Positions 50,946-59,969 of a stretch of 64,000 bases of DNA are shown here, piece by piece; positions within the stretch are counted from its first letter, which is position 1, and every line of letters starts with the position of its first letter. This stretch comes from Larkinella soli (GTDB lineage: Bacteria > Bacteroidota > Bacteroidia > Cytophagales > Spirosomataceae): contig NZ_QTJY01000001.1 of the NCBI RefSeq assembly GCF_003703975.1, forward strand, positions 558,001-622,000, given 5' to 3'. The notes under the pieces are model-generated. The model had not been told where the DNA came from and searched no databases. It worked only from the letters and a program-made list of their open reading frames with translations. The position numbers and the translations under genes were made by a program.

Positions 50946-51692
50946 CTAAGTTAGCATTCCCCCGTCCACCTGCAGCACCTGACCGGTGATGTAGCGGGAA
51001 AGATCGGAAGCCAGAAAGAGCGCACAATCAGCCACTTCTTCCGGTTGTCCGCCCCGTTTCAGCGGGATGGACTGTTTCCATTCTTCCAGGGCCTTTTCAT
51101 TGATTTCGCCGGTCATTTCGGTCTCGATAAAACCCGGCGCAATGGCATTCGAGCGAATATTGCGCGACCCCAGTTCCAGCGCGACCGATTTGGTGAAACC
51201 GATGATGCCCGCTTTGGAGGCCGCATAATTGGCCTGACCCGCATTGCCGCGAATTCCGACTACCGACGTCAGGTTGATGATCGATCCGGCCTTCGCTTTC
51301 ATCATCGGTTTGATGACGGCTTTGGTCAGGTTGAATACCGACTTTAAATTAACGTTTATTACGGAATCCCATTGTTCTTCGGTCATTCGCATCAGCAAAC
51401 CGTCGCGCGTGATGCCGGCGTTGTTGATGAGGGCATCGAGGCTTCCGAAGTCGGCCAGGACGTCATTCACCAGATTTTCGGCGGCCTTGTAATCCGAAGC
51501 ATCGGACCGGTAGCCTTTGGCTTTGACACCGAATGCGGCCAGTTCGGCCTCCAGGGCCTGCCCTTTTTCAACACTTGACAGATAGGTGAATGCGATGCCG
51601 GCGCCTTCCCGTGCGAACCGGGTTGCGATGGCCCTTCCGATGCCCCGGGAAGCCCCGGTAATCAAAGCAACTTTTCCTTGGAGTAAACCCAT
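50946..51692 (-). CDS. fabG: 3-oxoacyl-ACP reductase
   Basis: A 248-residue short-chain dehydrogenase of fatty acid synthesis that reduces 3-oxoacyl-ACP with NADPH. TGASRGIG (residues 12-19) binds the cofactor, NNAG is at 90-93, and the tetrad Asn115, Ser143, Tyr156 and Lys160 is complete. The final DLSRYITGQVLQVDGGM is typical of FabG. It heads the minus-strand block continuing to the VWA, DUF2279, Smr and DUF4403 genes. A -7 element (51734-51741) lies divergent from the promoter of the phosphodiesterase. Confidence 0.95.
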   Translation of the reverse strand: MGLLQGKVALITGASRGIGRAIATRFAREGAGIAFTYLSSVEKGQALEAELAAFGVKAKGYRSDASDYKAAENLVNDVLADFGSLDALINNAGITRDGLLMRMTEEQWDSVINVNLKSVFNLTKAVIKPMMKAKAGSIINLTSVVGIRGNAGQANYAASKAGIIGFTKSVALELGSRNIRSNAIAPGFIETEMTGEINEKALEEWKQSIPLKRGGQPEEVADCALFLASDLSRYITGQVLQVDGGMLT

Positions 51693-51733
51693 TGTAGTTT
51701 TTTGGAACGAATGAGGATGAATCAGATTGGCTC

Positions 51734-51773
51734 CAAAAATAATAGTATATATCCTATCATCCGACTACTTTTG
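51734..51773. promoter_or_regulatory. Back-to-back promoter elements for fabG and the phosphodiesterase
   Basis: TATTTTTG on the minus strand (51734-51741) serves fabG and TACTTTTG on the plus strand (51766-51773) serves the gene at 51831. They are only 24 bases apart, so the two polymerase sites would overlap and could compete. No clear -33 TTG is seen for either. Confidence 0.45.
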
Positions 51774-51830
51774 TTTGAAACGTTGCAAGACGATTTTACC
51801 ACCGAATTTCCGGAAACCTTTCATAAAGCC

Positions 51831-52607
51831 ATGCTGCGCCTGTTCATCATTCTCTGCCTTTCTGCGGCCTGTCTCGTCGATCGGAGCTACGCCCAGCAGA
51901 TTCACTCCCATAACGATTATGAAAAGGCTGAACCGCTTCAGGCCGCCCTCCGGAACCAGGCCGGCTCCATCGAAGCGGACGTATATCTGGTCGACGGAAA
52001 ACTGATGGTGGCTCACGAGAAGCAGCAGATTCAGCCCGGCCGGACCCTCGATTCCCTTTACCTTAAACCAATTGCCGGCCTTTTTGATAAGTACCGGGAT
52101 AAGAATTTCGCCGGAGCGGTCTCGAAAGACCGGCGGTATACCTTCCAGCTGGTGATCGACGTGAAAGACAACGGGCCGGAAACCATCAAGCAACTGGAAG
52201 CCGCCATCGTCCCCTACCGCACCTGTTTCGACCGGGCCATGAACCCGCTGGCGGTGCAACTCGTCATCAGCGGCAACCGCCCGCCGATTGCCTCCTGGGT
52301 CGACTATCCGTCCTACATCCTGTTCGACGGCCGCCCGAGTGAACTCTACGACGACGAAACACTCAAGCACGTGGCCCTCATCAGCGATACCTTCCGGAAT
52401 TATTCCCGCTGGGACGGCAACGGGGACATTCCCGACAAAGACAAGGAAACGCTGAAACGGTTCATCAAACGCGCCCACAGCCAGAACAAGCCCATCCGGT
52501 TCTGGGCTTCGCCCGACCAGCCGAATGCCTGGAAACAACTGGCCCGGCTCGGCATCGACTACATCAATACGGACAAGGTCGAGGAATGTGCCAAAGTGAT
52601 CAAATAA
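51831..52607 (+). CDS. PI-PLC/glycerophosphodiester phosphodiesterase-like protein
   Basis: A 258-residue exported protein. Residues 1-21 are a signal peptide. HSHNDYEKAEPL (His25, His27) and GSIEADVYLVDGKLMVAHE form the catalytic head and metal region of the TIM-barrel phosphodiesterases; FWASPDQPNAWKQLARLGIDYINTD closes the barrel. It probably cleaves a phosphodiester in a lipid head group in the periplasm. The start at 51831 gives the signal peptide and lies after the promoter at 51766. The stop is directly adjacent to the stop of the convergent barrel gene. Confidence 0.88.
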   Translation: MLRLFIILCLSAACLVDRSYAQQIHSHNDYEKAEPLQAALRNQAGSIEADVYLVDGKLMVAHEKQQIQPGRTLDSLYLKPIAGLFDKYRDKNFAGAVSKDRRYTFQLVIDVKDNGPETIKQLEAAIVPYRTCFDRAMNPLAVQLVISGNRPPIASWVDYPSYILFDGRPSELYDDETLKHVALISDTFRNYSRWDGNGDIPDKDKETLKRFIKRAHSQNKPIRFWASPDQPNAWKQLARLGIDYINTDKVEECAKVIK

Positions 52608-53780
52608 TCAGAATACATAACGCACAGAAAAACCGGGCACCGAAGTGACCTGGATAGAACCGATCCAGAGACCGTTTTTCTGTTGATTGTTCTGAGTTTG
52701 TTTACTGAGCGACAGGTTCAGGAGGTTAGCCTCAGCAATGAAATGCCGGCCGAGGAGGTAAGCCAGCCCCCCGTGCAGGGTGCCGCTGATGGTGGAATTG
52801 ATTTTTTCCCTCGGAAAAGGGTCCTGTTTATAGGAATAGGAAGAATAGAGAGCCGTCAGCCCCACATACGGCCGAAGTCGCGTGCTGGAAAGATAAGCCC
52901 TCACAAATGGTGCAAAACCGAGACTGATCTGACTGGTTTTGGTCGTACTCTGCCCCGAGGCTCCATCCGCACTGATCCGATCCAGACTGAACGGTACGCC
53001 AATACCAACCAGGAGGTTGTCGGCGACAAACAGGCCGATGGAAGGCGAGAACGACAGGCTCCGGCCGTTGCCCTTCCGCCCGTTTTCCTCATTGGAAACT
53101 CCGGAATAGGCCAGACTTCCCCCAACCGCAAACCGCCCGGCCCGGGTTTGAGTCCCCTCGGTCGGGGGAGTAGCCGCCTGGATGGCGCGGTCCGCTTCCG
53201 TTGAACCGGTCATGTAGACCAGCCCGGCCGTCAGGCCGCTGAAGCTAAAGGGAAAAACCGTGGAGGTCGTCGATAACTCGAAGCCCCAGCGGCTGTTTAA
53301 GAAATAGACTCCGCCCAGCTGGGTAAAAGGCGCCACCTGATACGACAGGGCGCTGGTCTCCGTTCCGCCCACCCCGGAAGCCGTGCTGATCGTCCGGTTC
53401 AGCTGATCGACACTCCCCCCTATTCCTCCGCCGACATACACCCGCCACTGATTCTGCCCCCAGTATTTCCGAACGAAAGCCGACAGTCCGCCCCGCCAGT
53501 ACCGTTGTTCAAGCGAGCTGGTGTTGCTGAAATCCACCTGTTTAAAATAGGAGCCGGTCACGGATCCGCCGACCAGCCAGTTATTGTTCAGAAAAACGCC
53601 GTGGCTGAGGGACAGGACGATTTCGGGGTCCCGGCGGGTGTAACCGGAAGGATAATCCCCCGATAGCTGAACGGTCTGAATCTGGAGGCTGGCACTCCAC
53701 AACCCGCGGCCGGGTTCGGTCTGGGCTTGAGCGAAAAATGACAGGAAAAGCAAGGTGGGCAGGAGGATAGCGCTTCGCAT
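52608..53780 (-). CDS. Outer-membrane beta-barrel protein with duplicated halves
   Basis: A 390-residue predicted outer-membrane protein. Residues 1-19 are a signal peptide. Two similar halves can be seen: LSHGVFLNNNWLVGGSV ... GLSAFVRKYWGQNQWRVYVGGGIGG in the first, and PSIGLFVADNLLVGIGV ... GFAPFVRAYLSSTRLRPYVGLTALY in the second, with similar spacing. Such duplication would produce two eight-strand units or one larger barrel. It ends with the terminal aromatic pattern FSVRYVF. The role is unknown. Its stop codon adjoins the phosphodiesterase stop at 52607. Confidence 0.82.
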   Translation of the reverse strand: MRSAILLPTLLFLSFFAQAQTEPGRGLWSASLQIQTVQLSGDYPSGYTRRDPEIVLSLSHGVFLNNNWLVGGSVTGSYFKQVDFSNTSSLEQRYWRGGLSAFVRKYWGQNQWRVYVGGGIGGSVDQLNRTISTASGVGGTETSALSYQVAPFTQLGGVYFLNSRWGFELSTTSTVFPFSFSGLTAGLVYMTGSTEADRAIQAATPPTEGTQTRAGRFAVGGSLAYSGVSNEENGRKGNGRSLSFSPSIGLFVADNLLVGIGVPFSLDRISADGASGQSTTKTSQISLGFAPFVRAYLSSTRLRPYVGLTALYSSYSYKQDPFPREKINSTISGTLHGGLAYLLGRHFIAEANLLNLSLSKQTQNNQQKNGLWIGSIQVTSVPGFSVRYVF

Positions 53781-53809
53781 CTCATAGAGGGTTGAAGCGG
53801 CAATATAAA

Positions 53810-53838
53810 AAAAGGACGGATTGAGAATCCGTCCTTTT
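53810..53838 (-). terminator. Terminator of clpC
   Basis: A 13-bp perfect stem (AAAAGGACGGATT with its complement) and 3-nt loop, followed on the minus strand by TTTTTTT. It lies 19 nt after the clpC end, before the barrel gene. Confidence 0.9.
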
Positions 53839-53857
53839 ATCTACTAACGTTTTATTT

Positions 53858-56386
53858 TTATTCGGTTACCGTTTCCGGCTTTTTGACGGAGATGGTGAGG
53901 GTTTCACCGTTGTCGTCGTAGTCGGCCAGAATAACGTCCCCATCCTTCAGGTCTCCTTTCAGAATTTCCTCGGCGACAGGGTCTTCGAGGTATTTCTGAA
54001 TGGCCCGGCTGAGCGGACGGGCGCCGTACTGCGGATCATAGCCTTTTTCCGAAAGGAAGTCTTTGGCTTTCTCCGTCAGCTCGACTTTGTAGCCGAGGCT
54101 CGTCACACGGCCCAGCAGTTTACCCAGCATCAGGTCGATGATCTTATGGATGTGCTCACGCTGCAGGGAGTTGAACACGATCACATCGTCCAGACGGTTC
54201 AGGAATTCCGGGGAGAAGGCTTTCCGAAGAGCGTTCTGGATGGTGCTTTTCATGATCTCATCCTGATTTTCGGATTTGCCACGAGTGGCGAAACCGATAC
54301 CGCTTCCAAAATCCTTCAGGTCACGCACCCCGATGTTCGAGGTCATGATGATGATGGTGTTCCGGAAGTCGACCCGGCGACCCAGACCGTCGGTCAGGAT
54401 ACCGTCGTCGAGGACCTGAAGCAGGATGTTGAACACATCCGGGTGTGCTTTTTCGATTTCGTCGAGCAGCACGACCGAGTACGGCTTCCGGCGGATTTTC
54501 TCCGTCAGCTGACCGCCTTCTTCATATCCGACATAACCCGGAGGAGCTCCCACGAGCCGGCTGACCGAAAATTTCTCCATATACTCCGACATGTCGATCC
54601 GGACCAGCGCGTCTTCCTTATCGAAGAGATAGGTCGCCAGCACTTTTGCCAGCTCGGTTTTACCCACCCCGGTCGGGCCGAGGAAGATAAACGAGCCGAT
54701 CGGCTTCTTGGGATCTTTTAAACCGACGCGGGTCCGCTGGATGGCTTTCACCAGTTTCTCAACGGCTTTGTCCTGTCCGATGACCCGGCCGCGAAGCTGG
54801 TCGGCCATGTTCAGCAGTTTGGCGCCTTCGTTGGTAGCCACCCGGTTGGTCGGGATCCCCGTCATCATCGCTACGACCTCGGCCACGTTTTCTTCCGTTA
54901 CCGTGTAGCGTTTTTTCTTGGTTTCCTCTTCCCAGGCCTGCTTGGCCCGTTCGAGCTGGTCGATCAGGCGTTTTTCCTTATCGCGAAGCTGGGCGGCTTC
55001 TTCATATTTCTGGCTTTTCACCACCTGATTCTTTTCCTTCTTGATATTCTCGATGCTTTCTTCGAGCTTCAGAATATCTTCAGGAACCGAGATGTTGGAG
55101 ATATGGACACGGGCGCCCACTTCGTCCAGCACGTCGATGGCCTTGTCGGGCAGGAATCGGTCGGAAATGTAACGCTCCGACAGTTTTACGGCCGCTTCCA
55201 CGGCTTCCTGCGTATAGTTGACGTGGTGGTGATCTTCGTACTTATCCTTGATGTTGTTCAGAATCTCGATGGTTTCTTCCACCGAAGTGGCATCGACCAT
55301 CACGACCTGGAACCGGCGGGCGAGCGCACCGTCTTTCTCGATGTACTGCCGGTATTCGTCCAGCGTAGTCGCACCGATACATTGGATGTCACCCCGGGCC
55401 AGTGCCGGTTTGAACATGTTGGAGGCATCCAGTGAACCGGAGGCACCGCCTGCACCGACGATCGTATGCAGCTCGTCGATGAACAGGATCACTTCCGGCG
55501 ACTTTTCGAGTTCGTTCATCACAGCCTTCATCCGTTCTTCAAACTGACCGCGGTATTTCGTACCGGCCACCAGTGAAGCCAGATCGAGCGTTACGACGCG
55601 CTTGCCGAACAACACCCGGGAAACCTTCTTCTGGACGATGCGAAGGGCAAGACCTTCGGCGATGGCGGTTTTACCGACACCGGGCTCACCGATCAGAATC
55701 GGGTTATTCTTTTTCCGGCGGCTCAGAATCTGGGCCACCCGTTCAATTTCTTTCTCACGGCCGACGATCGGGTCAAGCTTGCCCAGTTCAGCCAGTTTGG
55801 TTAAGTCACGACCAAAATTATCCAGAACCGGGGTACGTGACTTCTCCGAACCTTTCGGGTCTTTACCCGATCCGGAACTGCCGCTGCCGAACATGCCGCG
55901 ATCGTTGTCGTCGTCGTCCGTTTCCGGTCCCATATGAGGACGTGTACCTGAAGATTGATATTCAAGCATCTCTTTGATTACCTCATAGTTGACGTTAAAC
56001 TTGTTCAGAATCTGCGTCGCTACGTTATCCTCGTCACGCAGGATCGAAAGCAGCAGGTGCTCGGTGCCGATCAGCGGGCTTTTGAATATTTTAGCTTCCA
56101 GATACGTGATTTTCAACACTTTCTCCGACTGGCGGGTTAGTGGGATGTTAGCCAGATTTTTGACGTTGTTGGTCGCGGTTCCTTTGGTCGCCTGCTCAAT
56201 AGTCACCCTGAGTTCGTCCAACGAAATGCCCAATTTTTTCAATAACCCGACAGCTACCCCTTCTCCTTCCCGAATCATTCCCAGCAGCAGGTGTTCCGTG
56301 CCTATGTAATCATGGCCAAGACGCAGGGCCTCCTCTCTGCTGAGCGAGATAACTTCCTTAACTCGGTTCGAAAATTTAGCTTCCAT
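53858..56386 (-). CDS. clpC: ATP-dependent Clp protease ATPase subunit ClpC
   Basis: An 842-residue AAA+ unfoldase that feeds proteins to ClpP. Two N-terminal Clp repeats ([40 protein letters not shown]) occupy residues 1-145. The first ATPase domain has [13 protein letters not shown] and [10 protein letters not shown]; a UVR-type helical region ([19 protein letters not shown]) separates it from the second domain with [12 protein letters not shown] and [11 protein letters not shown]-like [15 protein letters not shown]. The UVR motif indicates ClpC rather than ClpA. It is a single-gene unit with a strong terminator. The partner clpP is not in the window. Confidence 0.96.
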   Translation of the reverse strand: MEAKFSNRVKEVISLSREEALRLGHDYIGTEHLLLGMIREGEGVAVGLLKKLGISLDELRVTIEQATKGTATNNVKNLANIPLTRQSEKVLKITYLEAKIFKSPLIGTEHLLLSILRDEDNVATQILNKFNVNYEVIKEMLEYQSSGTRPHMGPETDDDDNDRGMFGSGSSGSGKDPKGSEKSRTPVLDNFGRDLTKLAELGKLDPIVGREKEIERVAQILSRRKKNNPILIGEPGVGKTAIAEGLALRIVQKKVSRVLFGKRVVTLDLASLVAGTKYRGQFEERMKAVMNELEKSPEVILFIDELHTIVGAGGASGSLDASNMFKPALARGDIQCIGATTLDEYRQYIEKDGALARRFQVVMVDATSVEETIEILNNIKDKYEDHHHVNYTQEAVEAAVKLSERYISDRFLPDKAIDVLDEVGARVHISNISVPEDILKLEESIENIKKEKNQVVKSQKYEEAAQLRDKEKRLIDQLERAKQAWEEETKKKRYTVTEENVAEVVAMMTGIPTNRVATNEGAKLLNMADQLRGRVIGQDKAVEKLVKAIQRTRVGLKDPKKPIGSFIFLGPTGVGKTELAKVLATYLFDKEDALVRIDMSEYMEKFSVSRLVGAPPGYVGYEEGGQLTEKIRRKPYSVVLLDEIEKAHPDVFNILLQVLDDGILTDGLGRRVDFRNTIIIMTSNIGVRDLKDFGSGIGFATRGKSENQDEIMKSTIQNALRKAFSPEFLNRLDDVIVFNSLQREHIHKIIDLMLGKLLGRVTSLGYKVELTEKAKDFLSEKGYDPQYGARPLSRAIQKYLEDPVAEEILKGDLKDGDVILADYDDNGETLTISVKKPETVTE

Positions 56387-56453
56387 TCGCTTGGGGTTGT
56401 ATTATTTTTCTTTGCGTCTGATACTGTACTAACGAAATTTTTTTCGGTATTGT

Positions 56454-57107
56454 TCACTGTCTCAAAGACTCCTTCAACACATCCGAAGAATGGGGTCCCT
56501 GATTGAAAATCAGATCCATCAGACTGAGGTTCGGTACAAATACATTGCCAAAGTTCTGAGGGTATGAAACCGGCCGATAAATACTGCCACTTTGATCATC
56601 GCCCCGGGCCTTCAGCTTTCCGTGGAGATCAAAAAAATCGTCATCCACTTGTTTTTCAAACGTTTCCGTCAATCGAACCTCTTTTTTCCAGCCAAGCCAT
56701 TTCAGACAAATTGTCAGCAGTTCCAGGTTGAGGTCGAACAGGAATTTCCGGTTGGCGATCAGGACCGTCCTGAGTTCCTGGGCGTAATACTCGAAAAACG
56801 GGGCCTTTCCGTAAGCGGCTACCAGACTCTGCCAGTGCCGGTCGGGCCAGGGCTGCCGGTAATCGATCCGCACGTTCCGGATCGGCTGGTGGTGGGTTCC
56901 GTCCAGTACCGGCACCGTCAGCCGGTCAACGCCGTTCGCCGTAAGAACGTAACAGCGATTTCTGTAACTTTGCTTCTGATAATGTTCGGCCGCTTCCAGC
57001 CAAACCGTATCGAAAGGGGAGATTGCGGCAAAATACGCGAGACCGGGGAGGTAATGTAATTCGATCCGAACATTTCGGCACAAGCTGCCAACTTGGTACT
57101 TTTCCAA
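56454..57107 (-). CDS. WbqC-like family protein
   Basis: A 217-residue cytoplasmic protein. The opening LCRNVRIELHYLPGLAYF, then EAAEHYQKQSYRNRCYVLTANGVDRLTVPV, and IDYRQPWPDRHWQSLVAAYGKAPFFEYY follow the WbqC family found in O-antigen and capsule regions, whose activity is not well defined (possibly aminotransferase-related or assembly). The length is usual. It is divergent from the LpxL-type acyltransferase across only about 110 bases. Confidence 0.88.
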   Translation of the reverse strand: MEKYQVGSLCRNVRIELHYLPGLAYFAAISPFDTVWLEAAEHYQKQSYRNRCYVLTANGVDRLTVPVLDGTHHQPIRNVRIDYRQPWPDRHWQSLVAAYGKAPFFEYYAQELRTVLIANRKFLFDLNLELLTICLKWLGWKKEVRLTETFEKQVDDDFFDLHGKLKARGDDQSGSIYRPVSYPQNFGNVFVPNLSLMDLIFNQGPHSSDVLKESLRQ

Positions 57108-57220
57108 TATTTACCACACGATAATACTACCAAGTAAATGAATTCGTGCGGAACAAGCAAACGGTTCCTCAAAATTTTAATTTGCCGGTAAGTTTCGCTG
57201 GTCCGGCTTTCAACATTGAA

Positions 57221-58096
57221 ATGGGAATATTCTTTTTCCGAGTACTTACCCGGCTTCCGCTCCACCTTCTGTACATCGTCTCCGACATCTTGTACTTTTT
57301 TTTGGCCTACCTGATCCGTTACCGCAAAAAGGTCGTCCTTTCCAACCTGAGGAATTCCTTTCCCGGTCAATCGGAAGCTGAACTTCAGCGGGTTGCCAAA
57401 GATTTCTACCGGAACTTCGCCGATGTGCTGGTTGAAACGCTGAAGTTACCCGGCCTGTCGGAGGAGGAGCTGAGGGCACGGGTGCGGTTTACGAATGAAG
57501 AACTGGTGAAGAAAAATTTAGTAAAAGGTCAGCCGGTTCTGATCATGGCTTCACACCAGTGCAACTGGGAGCTGGCCCCTTCGGCATCGGTCGTTAACGG
57601 TATGCCGGCCGATGCCGTCTACAAGCCGCTCAACAACGCGCTTTCCGAACGGATCGTACACCATATCCGGTCGCGCTTCGGGGCCAAACCGGTGCCGATG
57701 AAGAAACTTCTCAGGGAAATGGCCACCCGCCGGAACGAACCCCGCCTGATCGCCCTGGTGGCCGACCAGATTCCCGACCAGCCGGAATTCGGCTACTGGA
57801 CCCAGTTTCTGCACCAGGATACGCCCTTTTATCCCGGCACCGAGCGACTGGCGAGGGCGTTCGGTCTGCCGGTCTTCTACGTCGGCATGCGCCGGGTCCG
57901 GCGGGGGTTTTACGAACTGACGTTTTACCCCATCGCCGAGCCTCCGTACCGTAACCTCCCGGAAGGTGAAATTCTCAACCGCTATCGCGATGCGCTGGAA
58001 AAAACCATCCGGGAGGCCCCGGCCGACTGGCTCTGGTCCCACAAGCGCTGGAAACACCGGCGGACCCGGTATAAAGAGATCAGGGTGAAATTTTAA
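57221..58096 (+). CDS. LpxL/HtrB-type lipid A acyltransferase
   Basis: A 291-residue inner-membrane enzyme. A membrane anchor lies at residues 5-30 (IFFFRVLTRLPLHLLYIV). The acyltransferase part has ASHQCNWE, the HxxxxE-type catalytic pair, VYKPLNNALSE, and LVADQIP. It should add a secondary acyl chain to lipid A; HldD and LpxB in the same window fit. Another Met is 25 codons upstream at 57146, but the predicted membrane anchor begins just after 57221, and a TTAATTTG element ends near 57185, so 57221 is preferred. It is divergent from the WbqC gene. Confidence 0.88.
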   Translation: MGIFFFRVLTRLPLHLLYIVSDILYFFLAYLIRYRKKVVLSNLRNSFPGQSEAELQRVAKDFYRNFADVLVETLKLPGLSEEELRARVRFTNEELVKKNLVKGQPVLIMASHQCNWELAPSASVVNGMPADAVYKPLNNALSERIVHHIRSRFGAKPVPMKKLLREMATRRNEPRLIALVADQIPDQPEFGYWTQFLHQDTPFYPGTERLARAFGLPVFYVGMRRVRRGFYELTFYPIAEPPYRNLPEGEILNRYRDALEKTIREAPADWLWSHKRWKHRRTRYKEIRVKF

Positions 58097-58108
58097 ACTC
58101 CGGGTTTT

Positions 58109-59185
58109 CTACTGGTACTGAATATAGATCGGTTTGGGATCGAGGGCCAGAACCTCCTCCGGCTCCATCAGGTGAGGTACCTTATGGTTGGAGCGCAGAT
58201 CAACCTTTTTCATGTCGTTTTTGTAGAAGATTTTGAAACCCGTATACTGCACCGGTTCCTTCACGATATAATCCTGATAAGAATCGCGCTTCAGGGAGGG
58301 CGGACCCCAGCCGTCCATGTTCATAACGATCTGGACGTTCGGGTCGAGTTTGATGTTCTTGTAGTTGGTAACCATCCGCTGCGTAAAGCGGTGAACGATC
58401 AGGATTTTGGGCGGCAGGTTGTTCTCCTTCTTGACCCGGCTCAGGAACCGAACGGCATCGTTGATGTCACTGGCGTCGTAGGTTCCGATTCGGGTGCCCG
58501 GCCGGGCACCTGTCTTCATCGAGAACTCCGGATCGATGCCGAGGTGAACGTAGGGCAGCTTCAGATACTTCTCCAGAAAGGCCATCTCTCCTTTCAGATC
58601 GGCCAGGCCCACCTGAATGTCCAGAAACACGATGGCACCGTGCCGGGCTCCCCAGCTGATCACTTTCCGGATGGTCTTATCGCTCATCCGCAGGCGGTAT
58701 TTTCCGTCCTTACCCGGAGCGCCCTGGGCGGAAATAGCCACCAGGTGCAGCGCTTTCTGAACCGGTTTTGAAGGATCGGCTTTCGCCCAGTTTTCGGATT
58801 CCTCATCCAGCCGCCGGAGCATTTCCTTCAGAGGGTATTCCCCCAGGATCCCCATCTTCTTGGAATGGGGGTTGCCGTAATAGGCCAGAATGCGGTATTT
58901 CGGAAGAATCGTGTCCGGCAGGTCGCCGGCGAACCGGAGCGAGTCGGCCTTCAGCGGGTCTTTTTCCGTCGTGTCCGGGGTCGCGGGCGCAGCCCCGGCC
59001 GTCTTCCGGGTCGTGTCGGCGGCCGGTTCGGCTTTGCCGACGGCCACGCTGTCGGCTTTCCGGCCTTCCTCACTCGTGCCGTTGCTCGACGTGCAGCCTG
59101 TTAAATGGTTTGAAAAAATGAATAATGAAGCTATTAGCGAAACTCTCCATGCCGAACGGCACACCTGTAACCCTCCCTTTACCAC
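58109..59185 (-). CDS. Lipoprotein with a predicted glycosidase-like barrel
   Basis: A 358-residue protein. A signal peptide ends at the lipobox LTGC (Cys near residue 31), followed by a low-complexity linker rich in Ala, Thr, Asp and Glu to about residue 80. The rest (about 95-358) has barrel-like features: YRILAYYGNPHSKKMGILGEYPL, GKYRLRMS, GAIVFLDIQVG, YVHLGIDPEFSMK and KILIVHRFTQRMV. It resembles uncharacterised TIM-barrel lipoproteins. I cannot name its substrate. The GIDPEF Asp and Glu are candidate catalytic residues. It is 12 bases from the convergent acyltransferase end. Confidence 0.7.
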   Translation of the reverse strand: MVKGGLQVCRSAWRVSLIASLFIFSNHLTGCTSSNGTSEEGRKADSVAVGKAEPAADTTRKTAGAAPATPDTTEKDPLKADSLRFAGDLPDTILPKYRILAYYGNPHSKKMGILGEYPLKEMLRRLDEESENWAKADPSKPVQKALHLVAISAQGAPGKDGKYRLRMSDKTIRKVISWGARHGAIVFLDIQVGLADLKGEMAFLEKYLKLPYVHLGIDPEFSMKTGARPGTRIGTYDASDINDAVRFLSRVKKENNLPPKILIVHRFTQRMVTNYKNIKLDPNVQIVMNMDGWGPPSLKRDSYQDYIVKEPVQYTGFKIFYKNDMKKVDLRSNHKVPHLMEPEEVLALDPKPIYIQYQ

Positions 59186-59277
59186 TTGTTCCTGATTGAT
59201 TGACGTGATTGATTTTCAACTCGGCTTAAAAATACGAACTCTCTCCAGAATCAAAAATTAAGTTTTACATATCCTGC

Positions 59278-59898
59278 TCAGACCTCCACTTCGCCCAGTC
59301 CCTGCCGGATTATCTCGAACGCATCATCGGTTGCGTTGACGATGGTGGAGGGAACATTTCCGCCGTAACCCCCGTCGATGACGAGGTCCACCAGGTGTTG
59401 AAACCGCTCGAAAATAATTTCCGGATCGGTCGGGTACTGCAGGATTTCGTCTTCATCCCGGATCGTGGTCGTGATGATGGGGTTGCCCAGTTCCTGCACG
59501 ATCCGGCGCGGGATCGGATGGTCGGGAACCCGGATACCGACGGTCCGTTTGTTGCTGTGGAGGATTTTCGGCACCCGGCTGCTGGCTTCCAGGATGAAGG
59601 TGTATGGGCCGGGCAAAAGCCGCTTCATCATTTTGAAGGCCTGGTTCCCGACCCGGGCGTAGTCGGCGATATGGCTCAGATCGTAACAGATGAAGGAGAA
59701 ATTGTTCTTCTGTGGTTTGATGCCCTTGATGCGGGCGATGCGCTCCACGGCCCGGGCATTATGAATGTCGCAGCCCAGCCCGTAGATGGTATCGGTCGGA
59801 TAGATGATGACCCCCCCGTCGCGGAGGATGTCGACGACGTGCAGGATTTTGCGTTCTTCGGGTGTGGTCGGATGAATCTTTAAAAACTCGGCAGGCAT
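59278..59898 (-). CDS. YciO-like protein (Sua5/TsaC fold)
   Basis: A 206-residue protein of the Sua5/YciO/YrdC fold. [17 protein letters not shown] is the shared nucleotide-binding opening. The later blocks [45 protein letters not shown] and [11 protein letters not shown] match E. coli YciO more closely than TsaC, and the KxR...SFL region of TsaC is not clear. It may therefore not be the main threonylcarbamoyl-AMP synthase for t6A tRNA modification. The gene stands alone, followed by the lipoprotein gene. Confidence 0.85.
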   Translation of the reverse strand: MPAEFLKIHPTTPEERKILHVVDILRDGGVIIYPTDTIYGLGCDIHNARAVERIARIKGIKPQKNNFSFICYDLSHIADYARVGNQAFKMMKRLLPGPYTFILEASSRVPKILHSNKRTVGIRVPDHPIPRRIVQELGNPIITTTIRDEDEILQYPTDPEIIFERFQHLVDLVIDGGYGGNVPSTIVNATDDAFEIIRQGLGEVEV

Positions 59899-59969
59899 AC
59901 CTTGGCTGTATTCTTTCCTGCATAACTACAGAAAAATGGTTTGGTTACCGAATTTTTGATCGGCCGCTT

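Noticed and set aside
49075-50949. Plus-strand frame of 624 codons opposite the VWA gene
   Set aside because: Antisense shadow; the minus strand has the MIDAS motif and membrane segments.
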